Source of the DNA: an uncultured Streptococcus sp.
Lineage (GTDB): Bacteria; Bacillota; Bacilli; Lactobacillales; Streptococcaceae
Length of the DNA: 17,815 nt
Assembly: GCF_905372115.1 (NCBI RefSeq)
Contig: NZ_CAJPNR010000045.1
Location: 1 to 17,815 of the forward strand
Direction: 5' to 3'
Under the pieces are notes generated by a model, which was not told where the DNA came from, ran no database searches, and saw only the letters and a list, made by a program, of their open reading frames with translations. A program made the translations under genes and the position numbers. How positions within the stretch are numbered: position 1 is the stretch's first letter; each line of letters starts with the position of its first letter. Positions 1 to 7,470 of the stretch are shown here, piece after piece.

Positions 1-2
1 GT

Positions 3-8
3 TATAAT
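3..8 (+). promoter_or_regulatory. -10 box of the hom promoter
   Basis: A perfect TATAAT lies 35 nt before the hom start. The -35 region falls outside the window, so the promoter cannot be fully judged. AAGGAG at 31-36, 6 nt before the ATG, is the ribosome binding site. No T-box or other long leader fits in the short space between this -10 box and the start. Confidence 0.55.
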
Positions 9-42
9 ATTTTTTATACAAGAAATTTTCAAGGAGTGCTTC

Positions 43-1329
43 ATGTCTATTAAAATAGCTTTACTTGGTTTTGGAACAGTGGCAAGCGGTGTGCCTTTTT
101 TGCTGAAAGAAAACAGAGAAAAAATCGTTCAAGCGGCTCATTCAGAGATTGAGGTTGCTAAAGTCTTGGTCAAAGACGATGCCGAAAAAGATCGTCTTTT
201 AGCAGCTGGAAATGACTTTAATTTTGTCACAAATGTTGAAGAAATTCTGAACGATCCTGAGATTACCATTGTTGTAGAATTGATGGGACGGATTGAGCCA
301 GCGAAAACGTTCATCACTCGTGCTCTTGAAGCTGGCAAACATGTGGTAACGGCCAATAAGGACTTGCTAGCTGTTCATGGAGCAGAGTTGCTGGAAATTG
401 CTCAAAAGCAAAATGTAGCTCTCTATTATGAAGCAGCTGTTGCCGGTGGGATTCCGATCCTGCGTACCTTGGTTAATTCACTGGCTTCTGACAAAATCAC
501 TCGTATCTTGGGTGTGGTCAATGGAACCTCTAACTTTATGATGACCAAGATGGTGGAAGAGGGGTGGTCTTATGAAGACGCTCTTGCTGAAGCACAACGC
601 CTTGGCTTTGCTGAAAGCGACCCAACCAATGACGTAGATGGCATTGATGCGGCTTACAAGATGGTGATTCTTAGCCAGTTCGCCTTTGGTATGAATGTTA
701 AATTTGAAGATGTGGGCCATCAGGGAATTCGAAATATCACACCAGAGGATGTGGCTGTTGCTCAAGATCTGGGCTATGTAGTCAAGCTGGTTGGTTCTAT
801 CGAAGAAACGGCATCGGGTATTGCAGCAGAAGTAGCTCCAACATTTCTGCCTAAAGCGCATCCTTTGGCTAGTGTCAATGGGGTAATGAACGCCGTCTTT
901 GTCGAATCCATCGGCATCGGAGAATCCATGTACTACGGACCAGGAGCAGGTCAAAAACCAACTGCAACTAGTGTTGTGGCAGATATTGTCCGTATTAGCC
1001 GCCGTTTGAATGAAGGAACAGTTGGCAAGGCCTTTAATGAATTCAGCCGTGAGCTTGTGTTGGCTAAGCCAGAAGATGTGAAGAGCAGCTATTACTTCTC
1101 TATCTTGGCACCTGATTCTAAAGGTCAAGTTCTGCATTTGGCTGAGATTTTCAATGCTGAGGATATTTCCTTTAAGCAGATTCTGCAGGAAGGTACAGAT
1201 GGTGAGAAGGCTCGCGTGGTGATTATTACCCATGCTGTCAGCAAGACACAGCTGGAAAATGTCACTGCTAAGCTCAAAGAAGTTGCTGAGTTTGACTTGC
1301 TCAATACCTTCAAAGTATTAGGAGATTAA
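43..1329 (+). CDS. hom: Homoserine dehydrogenase
   Basis: This 428-residue cytoplasmic enzyme reduces aspartate-4-semialdehyde to homoserine with NAD(P)H, the branch point to threonine and methionine. The N-terminal Rossmann fold carries the glycine-rich loop at residues 9-16 (GFGTVASG). VTANKD around Lys106 and the family signature GVVNGTSNF at 157-165 follow, then the catalytic Asp/Lys region DVDGIDAAYK at 197-206. The last 80 or so residues, from about 349, look like the C-terminal ACT domain typical of feedback-inhibited Gram-positive enzymes. Length matches the family. The start is fixed by AAGGAG 6 nt upstream. thrB begins 1 nt after the stop, so the two genes should be co-transcribed and probably translationally coupled. 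Confidence 0.97.
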   Translation: MSIKIALLGFGTVASGVPFLLKENREKIVQAAHSEIEVAKVLVKDDAEKDRLLAAGNDFNFVTNVEEILNDPEITIVVELMGRIEPAKTFITRALEAGKHVVTANKDLLAVHGAELLEIAQKQNVALYYEAAVAGGIPILRTLVNSLASDKITRILGVVNGTSNFMMTKMVEEGWSYEDALAEAQRLGFAESDPTNDVDGIDAAYKMVILSQFAFGMNVKFEDVGHQGIRNITPEDVAVAQDLGYVVKLVGSIEETASGIAAEVAPTFLPKAHPLASVNGVMNAVFVESIGIGESMYYGPGAGQKPTATSVVADIVRISRRLNEGTVGKAFNEFSRELVLAKPEDVKSSYYFSILAPDSKGQVLHLAEIFNAEDISFKQILQEGTDGEKARVVIITHAVSKTQLENVTAKLKEVAEFDLLNTFKVLGD

Positions 1330-1330
1330 G

Positions 1331-2197
1331 ATGAAAATTATTGTACCGGCGACCAGTGCCAATATCGGTCCTGGCTTTGACTCCGTTGGGGTAGCTCTGT
1401 CAAAATATTTGGAAATTGAAGTCTTGGAAGAAAGTCAGGAGTGGGTGATTGAACATGACCTCAATCCGAGAATTCCTAAGGACCGACGCAATTTACTGGT
1501 TAAGATTGCGCTGCAGTTGGCTCCAGATATTCAGCCGCGCCGTTTGAAAATGACCAGTGATATTCCATTGGCTCGCGGGCTTGGGTCTTCTAGCTCGGTC
1601 ATTGTGGCTGGCATTGAATTGGCTAACCAGCTGGCTCACCTTAATTTGTCGGATTATCAGAAACTGAAAATCGCTACCAAGATTGAAGGACATCCTGACA
1701 ATGTTGCGCCGGCGATTTATGGTAATTTGGTCGTATCTAGCTCATCTAGAAATCAGGTGTCTGCTGTGGTGGCGGACTTTCCGGACGCAGACTTCATCGC
1801 CTATATCCCGGACTATGAGCTTCGGACAGTAGAGAGCCGCCAAGTCTTACCAAATCGGCTTTCTTACAAGGAAGCTGTTGCGGCTAGCTCCATTGCCAAT
1901 GTTGCGATTGCTGCTCTTTTAAAAGGTGATATGAAAATCGCTGGTCGGGCAATCGAGTCTGATTTGTTCCACGAAAAATACCGTCAACCTTTGATCAAGG
2001 AATTTTCAGATATTAAGTTCTTAGCCAGAAAAAATGGCTCTTATGCAACCTATATTTCAGGAGCGGGCCCAACTGTCATGGTCTTATCGCCTAAGCACAA
2101 GACAGAGAAGATTTATCAGCTTCTGCAAAAACAGAATTTCAAGGGACAAATCTTCCAGCTTCAGGTGGATACTGAGGGTGTGCGAGTAGAAAAATAA
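1331..2197 (+). CDS. thrB: Homoserine kinase
   Basis: This 288-residue GHMP-family kinase phosphorylates homoserine to O-phosphohomoserine, the step before threonine synthase. The N-terminal motif PATSANIGPGFDS (residues 6-18), the ATP-binding loop GLGSSSS at 83-89 and the C-terminal motif YISGAGPT near 241-248 are all present and intact. Length is normal. TTAGGAG at 1318-1324, inside the end of hom, serves as ribosome binding site, and only one base separates the genes. thrC is not in the window. A terminator follows directly, so hom-thrB is a two-gene unit at this end. Confidence 0.97.
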   Translation: MKIIVPATSANIGPGFDSVGVALSKYLEIEVLEESQEWVIEHDLNPRIPKDRRNLLVKIALQLAPDIQPRRLKMTSDIPLARGLGSSSSVIVAGIELANQLAHLNLSDYQKLKIATKIEGHPDNVAPAIYGNLVVSSSSRNQVSAVVADFPDADFIAYIPDYELRTVESRQVLPNRLSYKEAVAASSIANVAIAALLKGDMKIAGRAIESDLFHEKYRQPLIKEFSDIKFLARKNGSYATYISGAGPTVMVLSPKHKTEKIYQLLQKQNFKGQIFQLQVDTEGVRVEK

Positions 2198-2203
2198 ATC
2201 ATC

Positions 2204-2230
2204 AAGAGGTTTTCTATGAGCCTCTTTTTT
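2204..2230 (+). terminator. Rho-independent terminator after thrB
   Basis: AAGAGG at 2204-2209 pairs with CCTCTT at 2221-2226, with three further weak pairs inside (T-G, T-A, T-G) and a 5-nt loop. A run of T follows to 2230. It lies 6 nt beyond the thrB stop. Confidence 0.8.
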
Positions 2231-2278
2231 CATTTCTAAGCTATGGAGTTGATATCCCTATCTTTTTATACCTAACTG

Positions 2279-2287
2279 TGCTATAAT
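2279..2287 (+). promoter_or_regulatory. Extended -10 promoter of the 34-codon ORF
   Basis: TGcTATAAT is a perfect extended -10 element. No good -35 box is seen 16-18 nt upstream, which is acceptable for extended -10 promoters. Predicted transcription start is near 2294, just before the strong ribosome binding site of the short ORF. Confidence 0.7.
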
Positions 2288-2318
2288 GGGTCTAGCTTAA
2301 AGGAGGATAATTCACTTT

Positions 2319-2423
2319 ATGGATCATTTAGAATTACAGGCTCTGGCGAGTGAGTTAGCTTTCGGTGCCATCAGGAATGCTCTTTCTACTCAAACACAGC
2401 GTTTTACTACTAGACAATTATAA
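2319..2423 (+). CDS. Hypothetical 34-residue small protein
   Basis: I do not recognise this product. The ORF reads MDHLELQALASEL at its start and RFTTRQL at its end. It has no transmembrane segment, no double-glycine leader and no cysteine. The central stretch (about residues 2-24) could form an amphipathic helix. Support for translation is the near-perfect Shine-Dalgarno AAAGGAGG at 2299-2306, although the 12-nt gap to the ATG is long. The ORF sits alone between its own extended -10 promoter and its own terminator, giving a transcript of roughly 165 nt. It could be a real small protein, the surviving start of a decayed gene, or an RNA whose function does not depend on the peptide. Confidence 0.45.
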   Translation: MDHLELQALASELAFGAIRNALSTQTQRFTTRQL

Positions 2424-2430
2424 GCGTTAA

Positions 2431-2455
2431 AAAGCTGACCTTTCTCAGCTTTTTC
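2431..2455 (+). terminator. Rho-independent terminator after the 34-codon ORF
   Basis: AAAGCTGA at 2431-2438 pairs perfectly with TCAGCTTT at 2445-2452 around a 6-nt loop, and T-rich sequence follows. It begins 8 nt after the small ORF stop and insulates murB from upstream transcription. Confidence 0.8.
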
Positions 2456-2486
2456 TTTGTAATCTATCGTAAATGCCATAGATTTT

Positions 2487-2495
2487 TGATATAAT
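2487..2495 (+). promoter_or_regulatory. Extended -10 promoter of murB-potABCD
   Basis: TGaTATAAT is a perfect extended -10 element 36 nt before the murB ATG. The hexamer 17 nt upstream (TCGTAA) is a poor -35 box. No other promoter is obvious before potA, so this one may drive the whole murB-pot operon. Confidence 0.7.
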
Positions 2496-2530
2496 AGAGT
2501 GTATTTTGTTTACATAAAAGAGAGAAAATC

Positions 2531-3436
2531 ATGCAAAAACTAGAGAAATTAAAAACCGAATTAGAAGGAATCGACATTTGCTTCAATGAGCCTTTGAGTC
2601 AATACACCTACACAAAGGTCGGGGGCGCAGCCGATTTCTTAGTTTTTCCCCGCAATCGTTATGAGCTGGCTCGTATTGTTAATTTTGCCAATCAAGAAGA
2701 CATTCCTTGGATGGTGCTGGGAAATGCCAGTAATATCATTGTGCGAGACGGCGGTATCCGAGGTTTCGTGATTATGTTTGACAAGCTCAACAATGTAGCG
2801 GTGGATGGCTATATGATTGAGGCAGAGGCCGGAGCTAATCTGATTCAGACAACCCATATCGCTCTGCAGAATAGTCTGACTGGCTTTGAGTTCGCTTGTG
2901 GTATTCCAGGCAGCGTTGGCGGAGCTGTCTTTATGAACGCCGGGGCTTATGGCGGCGAGATTGCTCATGTCTTAGTATCTTGCAAGGTACTGACTCCTCA
3001 GGGCCAAGTCAAAACGTTGGACGTTCGGGATATGAAGTTCGGCTATCGTCACTCACTTGTTCAGGAAACAGGCGACATTGTTATTTCTGCTAAGTTTGCT
3101 CTTTCGCCTGGTGTTCACAGAACGATTCGTCAGGAAATGGAGCGCTTAACCCATCTGCGGGAGCTCAAGCAGCCTTTGGAATATCCATCCTGTGGCTCTG
3201 TTTTCAAGCGTCCTTTGGGTCACTTTGCTGGTCAGCTCATTAGTGAAGCAGGACTCAAAGGTCATCGGATTGGTGGTGTAGAGGTATCTGAGAAGCATGC
3301 CGGCTTTATGATTAACGTCGATAAAGGAACGGCTCAAGATTACGAAAATCTTATCGCTCATGTGATTGAAAGGGTGCGGGAAAATTCAGGTATTACTCTG
3401 GAGCGCGAAGTCCGCATCATTGGTGAATCTCTGTAA
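2531..3436 (+). CDS. murB: UDP-N-acetylenolpyruvoylglucosamine reductase
   Basis: This 301-residue FAD enzyme reduces enolpyruvyl-UDP-GlcNAc to UDP-N-acetylmuramate with NADPH, the second committed step of peptidoglycan precursor synthesis in the cytoplasm. FAD-binding motifs are visible: TYTKVGGAAD at 26-35, GNASNIIVRDGG at 64-75 and the GIPGSVGGAVFMNAGAYGGE region at 124-143. GYRHS at 171-175, the catalytic serine loop CGSVFKRP with Ser223, and the C-terminal LEREVRIIG with Glu293 complete the active site. The length fits the shorter Gram-positive form of the enzyme. The ribosome binding site is weak (AAAAGAGAG just upstream). In pneumococcus murB is likewise linked to potABCD, so the link to polyamine import looks conserved. 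Confidence 0.96.
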   Translation: MQKLEKLKTELEGIDICFNEPLSQYTYTKVGGAADFLVFPRNRYELARIVNFANQEDIPWMVLGNASNIIVRDGGIRGFVIMFDKLNNVAVDGYMIEAEAGANLIQTTHIALQNSLTGFEFACGIPGSVGGAVFMNAGAYGGEIAHVLVSCKVLTPQGQVKTLDVRDMKFGYRHSLVQETGDIVISAKFALSPGVHRTIRQEMERLTHLRELKQPLEYPSCGSVFKRPLGHFAGQLISEAGLKGHRIGGVEVSEKHAGFMINVDKGTAQDYENLIAHVIERVRENSGITLEREVRIIGESL

Positions 3437-3437
3437 G

Positions 3438-3588
3438 ACAGATATGATTTCCAGTAGAAGTATGCTGGATAAGGAACTGCAGCTGGCTGCAACTTAGTAA
3501 GGGGGTGAAAGCCTATCGACACGGAATTTATAAAGGGCCTTTACAGCCCTCACGAGGTAGCAGCGGTCTGACAGAACCCTTAATCTGT
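3438..3588 (+). ncRNA. Putative structured leader RNA between murB and potA
   Basis: The 181-nt gap between murB and potA holds no ORF of note but folds by hand into a nested branched structure. ACAGAT 3438-3443 pairs with ATCTGT 3583-3588. Inside are hairpin CCAGTA/TGCTGG (3451-3456 with 3463-3468), hairpin TGCAG/CTGCA (3478-3482 with 3487-3491), helix TAAGGG/CCCTTA (3498-3503 with 3577-3582), and hairpin AGGGC/GCCCT (3534-3538 with 3546-3550). An alternative hairpin ACAGA 3571-3575 with TCTGT 3584-3588 competes with the outer helix and would put CCCTTA in its loop. No T-run terminator follows, so control, if any, would act on translation or RNA stability. I match it to no riboswitch class I can recall. 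Polyamine sensing is only a guess from the downstream genes. Confidence 0.45.
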
Positions 3589-3617
3589 TAATACGAGAAA
3601 GAAGGAATTTATGACAA

Positions 3618-4775
3618 TTGAAAAAACCAATCATCGAGTTTAAAAACGTTTCAAAAGTTTTTGAAGATAATAATACTGTCGTTCTGAAAGATATTAATTT
3701 CGAGCTGGAAGAAGGAAAGTTCTATACTTTGCTAGGCTCTTCCGGCTCTGGTAAATCAACGATTCTGAACATCATTGCTGGTCTTTTAGACGCGACAGAC
3801 GGGGATATTTTTCTTGATGGCGTCCGCATCAATGATATTCCCACTAATAAAAGAGACGTCCACACGGTTTTTCAGTCCTATGCACTGTTTCCGCATATGA
3901 ATGTTTTTGAAAATGTTGCCTTTCCGCTGCGTCTGCGCAAGGTTGATAAAAAAGAAATTCAAGAGCGGGTTGCTGAAGTGCTGAAAATGGTTCAGCTAGA
4001 AGGTTTTGAGCGCCGTTCTATTCGCAAACTGTCGGGCGGTCAGCGCCAGCGTGTAGCCATCGCGCGGGCAATCATTAATCAGCCGCGGGTTGTTTTACTG
4101 GATGAGCCGCTGTCTGCTCTGGATTTGAAGCTGCGTACAGATATGCAGTATGAGTTGCGGGAATTGCAGCAGCGTCTCGGCATTACCTTTGTCTTTGTCA
4201 CGCACGACCAAGAGGAAGCTCTGGCTATGAGCGACTGGATTTTCGTTATGAATGACGGCGAGATTGTTCAGTCGGGGACGCCTGTTGATATTTATGACGA
4301 GCCCATCAACCACTTTGTTGCAACCTTCATTGGCGAGTCCAATATTCTGCCAGGTAAGATGATTGAGGACTATCTGGTTGAGTTTAACGGCAAGCGCTTT
4401 GAAGCAGTGGATGGTGGGATGCGCCCAAATGAATCTGTTGAAGTGGTGATTCGGCCGGAGGACTTGCGGATTACTCTGCCAGAAGAAGGCAAGCTGCAGG
4501 TTAAAGTTGATACCCAGCTTTTCCGTGGCGTTCACTATGAGATTATCGCTTATGATGAACTGGGCAATGAATGGATGATTCACTCGACTCGCAAGGCCAT
4601 TGTTGGTGAAGAAATTGGTCTACATTTCGAGCCTGAAGATATCCATATCATGCGTCTCAATGAAACTGAAGAAGAATTCGATGCCCGTATCGAAGAATAT
4701 GTAGAAGTAGAAGAGCAGGAAGCGGGGCTGATCAATGCTATTGAGGAGGAACGCGATGAAGAAAACAACCTCTAA
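3618..4775 (+). CDS. potA: Spermidine/putrescine ABC transporter, ATP-binding protein
   Basis: This 385-residue ATPase powers polyamine import with PotB, PotC and PotD. Walker A GSSGSGKS is at 40-47, Q-loop Gln86, signature LSGGQ at 138-142, Walker B VVLLDEP at 158-164 and switch His196. The C-terminal third is a TOBE-type regulatory domain ending in a strongly acidic tail from about residue 340. The start is unusual. The only usable in-frame start is TTG at 3618, because an in-frame TGA lies at 3612-3614. The ribosome binding site AAGGA at 3602-3606 is 11 nt from the TTG but only 4 nt from an out-of-frame ATG at 3611. The start agrees with the pneumococcal PotA N-terminus as I remember it (MKKPIIEF). 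Confidence 0.96.
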   Translation: MKKPIIEFKNVSKVFEDNNTVVLKDINFELEEGKFYTLLGSSGSGKSTILNIIAGLLDATDGDIFLDGVRINDIPTNKRDVHTVFQSYALFPHMNVFENVAFPLRLRKVDKKEIQERVAEVLKMVQLEGFERRSIRKLSGGQRQRVAIARAIINQPRVVLLDEPLSALDLKLRTDMQYELRELQQRLGITFVFVTHDQEEALAMSDWIFVMNDGEIVQSGTPVDIYDEPINHFVATFIGESNILPGKMIEDYLVEFNGKRFEAVDGGMRPNESVEVVIRPEDLRITLPEEGKLQVKVDTQLFRGVHYEIIAYDELGNEWMIHSTRKAIVGEEIGLHFEPEDIHIMRLNETEEEFDARIEEYVEVEEQEAGLINAIEEERDEENNL

Positions 4776-5562
4776 TCTTTTTCTCTTGCCCTACCTGCTC
4801 TGGATTTTCCTCTTTGTCTTGGCACCTGTTGTCATGATTATCTGGAAGTCCTTCTTCAACATTGAGGGCCAGTTTACGCTGGAAAATTACCAGACCTACT
4901 TCACATCGCAGAACTGGACCTATCTCAAGATGAGTCTGAATTCGGTTCTTTATGCAGGAATTATTACTGTCGTAACCCTGCTGATTTCCTATCCGACCGC
5001 ATTCTTTTTGACTCAGCTCAAGCACAAGCAGCTCTGGCTCATGCTGATTGTCCTGCCGACCTGGATCAATCTTCTGCTCAAAGCTTATGCTTTCATCGGT
5101 ATTTTTGGTCAGAATGGCTCAATTAACCAATTTTTGACTTTTATCGGAGTAGGACCGCAGCAGATTCTCTTTACGGACTTTTCATTTATCTTTGTAGCCA
5201 GCTACATCGAGCTGCCTTTTATGATTCTGCCCATTTTCAATGTTCTGGATGATTTGGATCCAAATCTTATCAATGCCAGCTATGACTTGGGAGCTAATCG
5301 CTGGGAGACTTTCCGTCGGGTTGTTTTCCCTTTGTCCTTGAATGGTGTCAGAAGTGGGGTGCAGTCAGTCTTTATCCCTAGTCTCAGTCTCTTCATGCTG
5401 ACCCGCTTAATCGGCGGTAATCGAGTGATTACTCTGGGAACTGCTATTGAGCAGCACTTCCTGACTACTCAAAACTGGGGCATGGGCTCTACTATCGGAG
5501 TGGTGCTGATTGTTGCTATGCTCTTTACCATGTGGGCAACCAAGGAAAGGAGAGGGCGATGA
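4756..5562 (+). CDS. potB: Spermidine/putrescine ABC transporter permease PotB
   Basis: This 268-residue integral membrane permease forms the channel with PotC. About six hydrophobic helices are visible, the first near residues 6-26 directly after the basic start MKKTTSN. The cytoplasmic EAA loop that contacts PotA reads NASYDLGANRW, followed by LSLNGVRSG. The start at 4756 is preferred over the ATG at 4735 because GAGGAGG at 4743-4749 sits 6 nt before it, and the upstream start would add MLLRRNA and sit in front of that site. The gene overlaps the end of potA by 20 bp, which implies translational coupling. Confidence 0.96.
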   Translation: MKKTTSNLFLLPYLLWIFLFVLAPVVMIIWKSFFNIEGQFTLENYQTYFTSQNWTYLKMSLNSVLYAGIITVVTLLISYPTAFFLTQLKHKQLWLMLIVLPTWINLLLKAYAFIGIFGQNGSINQFLTFIGVGPQQILFTDFSFIFVASYIELPFMILPIFNVLDDLDPNLINASYDLGANRWETFRRVVFPLSLNGVRSGVQSVFIPSLSLFMLTRLIGGNRVITLGTAIEQHFLTTQNWGMGSTIGVVLIVAMLFTMWATKERRGR

Positions 5563-6332
5563 AAAAAATTGCGAATCTCTATTTGGCCTTTGTCTTTTTG
5601 GTGCTCTACATTCCAATTTTCTATCTGATTGCTTATGCCTTTAATGCTGGGGAAGACATGAATCGTTTTACAGGATTCAGTCTCAGCCATTTCCAGAATC
5701 TCTTTGAGGATTCACGTCTGATTCTGATTTTGGTTCAGACCTTCTTTCTGGCTTTCCTGTCTTCATTGATTGCGACTCTGATTGGGACTTTTGGAGCCAT
5801 CTATATTTATCAAGCCCGCAAGAAATATCAGGATGCCTTTCTGTCTATCAACAATATCCTCATGGTAGCTCCGGATGTCATGATTGGAGCCAGTTTTCTG
5901 ATTCTCTTTACTACTGCTAAATTCCAGCTGGGCTTCCTTTCTGTGCTGGCTAGTCATGTGGCCTTTTCCATTCCGATTGTGGTGTTGATGATTCTTCCGC
6001 GTCTGAAGGAAATGAATGATGATATGATTAAGGCTGCTTATGACTTAGGCGCCAGCCAATTGCAAATGCTAAAAGAAATCATGCTGCCTTATCTGACTCC
6101 AGCCATCATCGCTGGCTACTTCATGGCCTTTACCTATTCACTAGATGACTTTGCAGTGACCTTCTTCGTTACAGGCAATGGCTTCTCAACTCTGTCTGTT
6201 GAGATATACTCCCGCGCTCGTCAGGGAATTTCTCTGGAAATCAATGCCCTGTCAGCCTTGGTCTTTCTCTTCAGCATTGCTTTGGTAATTGGGTATTACT
6301 TTATCACCCGTGAGAAGGAGGAGACTGTATGA
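5559..6332 (+). CDS. potC: Spermidine/putrescine ABC transporter permease PotC
   Basis: This 257-residue second permease subunit of the polyamine importer has several hydrophobic helices starting near residue 5. Its EAA coupling loop is KAAYDLGASQLQMLKEI. The start at 5559 overlaps the potB stop in an ATGA arrangement and is preceded by AAAGGAGAGG at 5546-5555. A longer reading from 5532 lies wholly within potB and lacks a ribosome binding site. It ends in another ATGA overlap with potD. Confidence 0.96.
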   Translation: MKKIANLYLAFVFLVLYIPIFYLIAYAFNAGEDMNRFTGFSLSHFQNLFEDSRLILILVQTFFLAFLSSLIATLIGTFGAIYIYQARKKYQDAFLSINNILMVAPDVMIGASFLILFTTAKFQLGFLSVLASHVAFSIPIVVLMILPRLKEMNDDMIKAAYDLGASQLQMLKEIMLPYLTPAIIAGYFMAFTYSLDDFAVTFFVTGNGFSTLSVEIYSRARQGISLEINALSALVFLFSIALVIGYYFITREKEETV

Positions 6333-7399
6333 GAAAACTCTATTCATTTTTAGCGGGAATTCTGCTGATTATCTTAGTCTTGTGGGGTGTCAGCTACCAG
6401 ATTGAAAGTCGGACGCAGAGTAAGGAAAGCGATAAGCTGGTCATTTACAACTGGGGTGACTATATCGATCCTGAGCTGCTGACTGAGTTTACTAAAGAAA
6501 CTGGTGTCCAAATCCAGTACGATACCTTTGACTCCAATGAAGCTATGTATACAAAAGTGAAGCAGGGCGGCACAACCTACGACATTGCCATTCCTAGTGA
6601 ATATATGATTGCCAAGATGATGAAGGAAGGCTTGGTGGAGAAGCTAGATCATAGCCAGATTAAAGGTTTGGAAAATATCGGATCTGACTTTTTAGACCAG
6701 CCTTTCGATCCAGGAAATCAGTACTCGATTCCTTATTTTTGGGGAACGCTGGGTATTGTCTACAATGAAAAAATGGTTGATAAAGCTCCGGAGCATTGGA
6801 ATGACCTCTGGCGTCCTGAATACAAAAACTCCATCATGATAATTGATGGAGCTCGTGAAGTCATGGGAATTGGTCTGAACTCAGACGGTCATAGTCTCAA
6901 CTCCAAAGATGCTAATCAGCTGCAGGAAGCTGTCGACAAGCTCTATACTCTGACGCCAAATATCAAGGCTATTGTAGCTGATGAGATGAAGGGATACATG
7001 ATTCAGAACAATGCAGCTATCGGTGTGACCTTTTCTGGCGAGGCTCGTCAGATGCTGGAGGCTAATGAAGACCTACGCTATGTCGTGCCTACAGAAGCCA
7101 GCAACCTTTGGTTTGACAATATTGTCATTCCTAAAACGGTCAAAAATAAAAAAGCAGCCTATCAGTTTATTAACTTTATGCTGAGACCGGAAAATGCTTA
7201 TAAAAATGCCCTTTATGTTGGTTATGCGACACCAAATCTTCCTGCCAAGGCCATGTTGCCTAAGGAAACTCAGGAAGATGAGGCTTTTTATCCGACTGAG
7301 GAAACGATGAAACATCTGGAAGTTTATGAGCAGTTGGGTCCTAAATGGTTGGGAACCTACAATGACCTCTATCTTCAAGTCAAGATGTATCGGAAGTGA
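6329..7399 (+). CDS. potD: Spermidine/putrescine-binding protein PotD
   Basis: This 356-residue extracellular substrate-binding protein captures polyamines and delivers them to PotBC. An N-terminal hydrophobic segment (residues 7-22) follows MRKLYS. No cysteine lipobox is present (the segment ends LWGVSYQ), so the protein is probably held by an uncleaved signal anchor or released, not lipid-modified. The mature part shows the family start VIYNWGDYIDPELL at 38-51, the ligand-site motif PSEY at 89-92, DGAREV at 173-178 and NLWFD at 259-263, which correspond to polyamine-contacting regions of PotD. AAGGAGGAG at 6315-6323 is the ribosome binding site, and the start overlaps potC by 4 bp. It is the last gene of the operon. 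Confidence 0.96.
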   Translation: MRKLYSFLAGILLIILVLWGVSYQIESRTQSKESDKLVIYNWGDYIDPELLTEFTKETGVQIQYDTFDSNEAMYTKVKQGGTTYDIAIPSEYMIAKMMKEGLVEKLDHSQIKGLENIGSDFLDQPFDPGNQYSIPYFWGTLGIVYNEKMVDKAPEHWNDLWRPEYKNSIMIIDGAREVMGIGLNSDGHSLNSKDANQLQEAVDKLYTLTPNIKAIVADEMKGYMIQNNAAIGVTFSGEARQMLEANEDLRYVVPTEASNLWFDNIVIPKTVKNKKAAYQFINFMLRPENAYKNALYVGYATPNLPAKAMLPKETQEDEAFYPTEETMKHLEVYEQLGPKWLGTYNDLYLQVKMYRK

Positions 7400-7427
7400 T
7401 AGTCAAGTAAGGTTGCTTGATGAATAC

Positions 7428-7461
7428 AAAAAAAACGCCTGGCTCAATGAGCTGGGCGTTT
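7428..7461. terminator. Bidirectional terminator between potD and the convergent gene
   Basis: A 13-bp hairpin runs from 7433 to 7461 (AAACGCC...GGCGTTT, inner pairs to CTC/GAG) around an AAT loop. On the minus strand eight T (A-run 7428-7435 on plus) follow the stem, so it is a strong terminator for the minus-strand gene ending at 7471. On the plus strand only TTT follows, giving weaker termination of potD. Confidence 0.8.
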
Positions 7462-7470
7462 GCTGCTTGC

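Noticed and set aside
478..1233. 251-codon minus-strand ORF inside hom.
   Set aside because: It lies wholly opposite a well supported gene, lacks a ribosome binding site and promoter, and its sequence shows no family features.
3481..3580. T-box or group II intron fragment in the murB-potA gap.
   Set aside because: No T-box antiterminator consensus and no intrinsic terminator are present, potA is not an amino-acid gene, and the resemblance of GGTGAAAGCC to an intron motif is too short to count.
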